A stretch of DNA of 6,571 nt from Schleiferiaceae bacterium (GTDB taxonomy: Bacteria; Bacteroidota; Bacteroidia; Flavobacteriales; Schleiferiaceae). Below, piece by piece: positions 5,175 through 6,571 of this stretch; position 1 is the first letter of the stretch, and every line of letters starts with the position of its first letter. Location: the NCBI GenBank assembly GCA_030831045.1, contig JAURMB010000060.1, positions 1 through 6,571 of the forward strand. The letters are read 5' to 3'. The position numbers and the translations under genes were made by a program. Below the pieces are notes generated by a model that searched no databases, was not told the origin of the DNA, and worked only from the letters and a program-made list of their open reading frames with translations.

Positions 5175-6149
5175 ATGGCACGCATCCTCACCGGAATCCA
5201 AAGCAGCGGACGCCAGCACCTTGGGAATGTGCTGGGCGCGATTCTTCCGGCCATTGAATTGGCCAAGGACCCACGGAACGAGTCCTATTTATTTATTGCA
5301 GACCTGCACTCGCTGACTACGGTTAAGGATCCTGAGGCGCGCAAGGCCAATTTGCTTGCGACGGCTGCGGCTTGGCTGGCGTGCGGATTGGATCCGCAGC
5401 GCACGGTGTTTTATGCCCAAAGTGACCTGCCCGAATGTACCGAGCTCACGTGGTACCTCAACTGCTTCACTCCCTACCCGATGCTGGCGAACGCGCACAG
5501 CTTTAAGGACAAGTCAGACCGCCTCAGCGACGTGAACGCCGGACTCTTTGACTATCCGGTGCTGATGGCTTCGGACATCTTACTGTACGATGCGCACCTT
5601 GTACCGGTCGGCAAGGACCAGCGCCAGCACCTTGAGATCGCGCGCGACATCGCGGAGGCGTTTCACCGCACCACGGGACGGGAGGTTTTTGTGCTTCCCG
5701 AGGCGCGCATTCAGGAGTCAGTGATGACGATTCCGGGCACGGACGGCCAAAAAATGTCCAAGTCCTACGGAAACGTCATCGACATCTTTTTGCCCGAAAA
5801 GGAGCTAAAAAAGCAAATCATGGGCATTGTCACCGACTCCACGCCGCTCGAGGAGCCCAAGGATCCCTCGACGTGCAACGTCGTGACGCTCTACCGCCTC
5901 ATTGCGAGCCCTTCGCGCGTTGCGGAGATGGAAGCGGCCTACCGCGCCGGCGGATACGGCTACGGACATTCCAAGACGGCGCTATTTGAGGTCATCCTGG
6001 AGCGCTTTGCCGAACCCCGTGCCGAGTTTGACCGCCTTATGGCCGATCCCCATGCGGTACACGAGGTGCTTCATGCGGGGGCAGCCAAGGCGCGCCCCGT
6101 GGCTCAAGCTACCCTGAAGCGGGTGCGCGAGGCCCTGGGCTTTGCGTGA
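5175..6149 (+). CDS. trpS: Tryptophanyl-tRNA synthetase
   Basis: This essential cytoplasmic class Ic synthetase charges tRNA(Trp). The product is 324 residues, normal for bacterial TrpRS. The HIGH motif is HLGN (15-18), preceded by GIQSSGRQ rather than the more common PTGxx. The tryptophan pocket shows FDYPVLMASDIL (125-136), with D134 at the position that contacts the indole nitrogen. PVGKDQRQHLE (144-154) and the KMSKS loop GQKMSKSYGN (191-200) complete the active site. The C-terminal helical part covers about 205-324. Start ATG 5175 gives MARILTGIQ, the usual first strand; no Shine-Dalgarno sequence is seen. It is monocistronic by context: divergent from the rhodopsin and convergent with the dxs-like gene. 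All catalytic motifs are intact. Confidence 0.97.
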   Translation: MARILTGIQSSGRQHLGNVLGAILPAIELAKDPRNESYLFIADLHSLTTVKDPEARKANLLATAAAWLACGLDPQRTVFYAQSDLPECTELTWYLNCFTPYPMLANAHSFKDKSDRLSDVNAGLFDYPVLMASDILLYDAHLVPVGKDQRQHLEIARDIAEAFHRTTGREVFVLPEARIQESVMTIPGTDGQKMSKSYGNVIDIFLPEKELKKQIMGIVTDSTPLEEPKDPSTCNVVTLYRLIASPSRVAEMEAAYRAGGYGYGHSKTALFEVILERFAEPRAEFDRLMADPHAVHEVLHAGAAKARPVAQATLKRVREALGFA

Positions 6150-6157
6150 ACAGTCAC

Positions 6158-6208
6158 GTTGCTGGTTTCTGGTTTCTTGTTTCTAGTTTCTTGTTTCCTG
6201 GTTTCTTG
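6158..6208. repeat. GTTTCTN heptamer array between trpS and dxs
   Basis: Seven consecutive units start with GTTTC or GTTGC at 6158, 6165, 6172, 6179, 6186, 6193 and 6201. All are 7 bases except the sixth, which has 8. On the minus strand the unit reads NAGAAAC, with the flexible base C, T or A. This type of array is common in intergenic DNA of Bacteroidota genomes. It begins 9 bases after the trpS stop. TTCTGGTT (6167-6174) is complementary to AACCAGAA (6233-6240), so a large fold-back is possible. Confidence 0.85.
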
Positions 6209-6289
6209 TCCGTCGCGGCACACGTAACGAGCAACCAGAAGCCGAAAAGATAACGAGCCAACCTTGCTATCGAGCTGATGCGAAGCGCG
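6209..6289. other. Remainder of the trpS/dxs spacer, with flipped repeat remnants
   Basis: CGTAACGAGCAACCAGAAGC (6223-6242) looks like degenerate heptamers of the same family as the array before it but on the opposite strand (GTAAC, GCAAC, GAAGC). AACGAGC occurs at 6226 and again at 6252. A small stem AGCGC-GTTA-GCGCT overlaps the dxs stop codon. There is no gene here and no strong T-tailed terminator for either convergent gene. Confidence 0.5.
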
Positions 6290-6571
6290 TTAGCGCTGAG
6301 CATCCTTAATCTGCTGCTCGCGCGGAGCGTGGTCCACAAAACGGTCTCGGTAGCCGTGGCGGTGCAGGCTAATGTGTCCGTAGCCCTGCTCCAGAAGCCA
6401 GGTTCCGAGGGCTTGGCCCACGCCGTTGATGGCTTGGGCGTCTTCCCAGACGTGCCAGGTGTGGTGGTTTCGGGCGAAGTAGTGAAGCGAGTTGGGGTCA
6501 ATCGGCTTGGCGCGGCGCAGGTCGATGACGCTGTGGCTTGGCGCGGCCGCTTCGAGGGCTTGACTGAGGGC
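6290..6571 (-). CDS. dxs: Probable 1-deoxy-D-xylulose-5-phosphate synthase, C-terminal part
   Basis: Only the last 93 residues are in the window; the frame is open from base 6571 to TAA 6292-6290. Dxs condenses pyruvate and glyceraldehyde-3-phosphate with thiamine diphosphate, the first step of the MEP isoprenoid pathway. This is its C-terminal transketolase-like domain. VIDLRRAKPID (15-25) aligns with the family's VVDxRFVKPLD, VWEDAQAINGVGQALGTWL (41-59) with the V-E-(E/D)...GG-GS segment, and GYRDRFVDHAPREQ (73-86) with GxPDRFVEHGxREE. The sequence is a divergent match, and the protein stops soon after that motif, about 15 residues earlier than usual. Another transketolase-C protein, such as a pyruvate dehydrogenase E1 beta subunit, is the alternative, but the DRFV-H-RE motif favours Dxs. 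It is convergent with trpS. In context it would feed precursors toward the carotenoid that Blh cleaves. Confidence 0.72.
   Translation of the reverse strand, partial: ALSQALEAAAPSHSVIDLRRAKPIDPNSLHYFARNHHTWHVWEDAQAINGVGQALGTWLLEQGYGHISLHRHGYRDRFVDHAPREQQIKDAQR

Noticed and set aside
5104..5316. Small plus-strand frame starting in the rhodopsin/trpS spacer
   Set aside because: It runs into trpS in a different frame and its product has no coherent motif.
6154..6501. 115-codon minus-strand frame ending in a KKLETRNQKPAT-like tail
   Set aside because: The tail is only the heptamer repeat translated, and the rest is a shifted frame of the dxs-like end, whose own frame carries family motifs.

Overview
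This window looks like a chromosomal segment of a GC-rich, probably aquatic member of the Bacteroidota (Flavobacteriales-like is my best guess). Four things point there. None of the start codons has a clear Shine-Dalgarno sequence. A lipoprotein carries a lipobox followed by an acidic surface-export-like tail. A proteorhodopsin resembles flavobacterial proton pumps. Intergenic arrays of NAGAAAC-type heptamers are of a kind often seen in this phylum. No organism can be named from the sequence alone.

Layout, left to right. (1) 1-834, minus: glutamyl-Q tRNA(Asp) synthetase (gluQ), running off the left edge and carrying an in-frame 78-bp tandem duplication. (2) 835-933: divergent spacer with GCAAC repeats and a 12-bp palindrome. 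(3) 934-4126, plus: a tight four-gene cluster of a cystathionine gamma-synthase/lyase family enzyme, a KtrA/TrkA-type RCK potassium-channel regulator, a small lipoprotein and a Blh-type beta-carotene 15,15'-dioxygenase. The genes are separated by 16 bp or overlap by 8 and 4 bp. (4) 4134-4155: a strong hairpin between convergent genes. (5) 4180-4893, minus: a DTE-type, green-tuned proteorhodopsin, convergent with blh. (6) 4894-5174: an AT-rich divergent spacer rich in AACATT motifs and inverted repeats. (7) 5175-6149, plus: tryptophanyl-tRNA synthetase (trpS). (8) 6150-6289: a GTTTCTN heptamer array between convergent genes. (9) 6290-6571, minus: the C-terminal end of a probable 1-deoxy-D-xylulose-5-phosphate synthase (dxs), running off the right edge.

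The biological theme is retinal-based phototrophy. Dxs begins the isoprenoid pathway that leads to carotenoids, Blh cleaves beta-carotene to retinal, and the rhodopsin uses retinal to pump protons. The rhodopsin has glycine at the helix-E position that opens a carotenoid-antenna window in xanthorhodopsin-type pumps, so it may use a carotenoid antenna. The blh gene lies in an operon-like cluster with a K+ transport regulator and an uncharacterised, possibly lipocalin-like lipoprotein. I see no CRISPR array, insertion sequence, tRNA or rRNA. Everything here is individually a known family. The least ordinary items are the gluQ duplication, the antenna-type glycine, the company blh keeps, and the repeat arrays.
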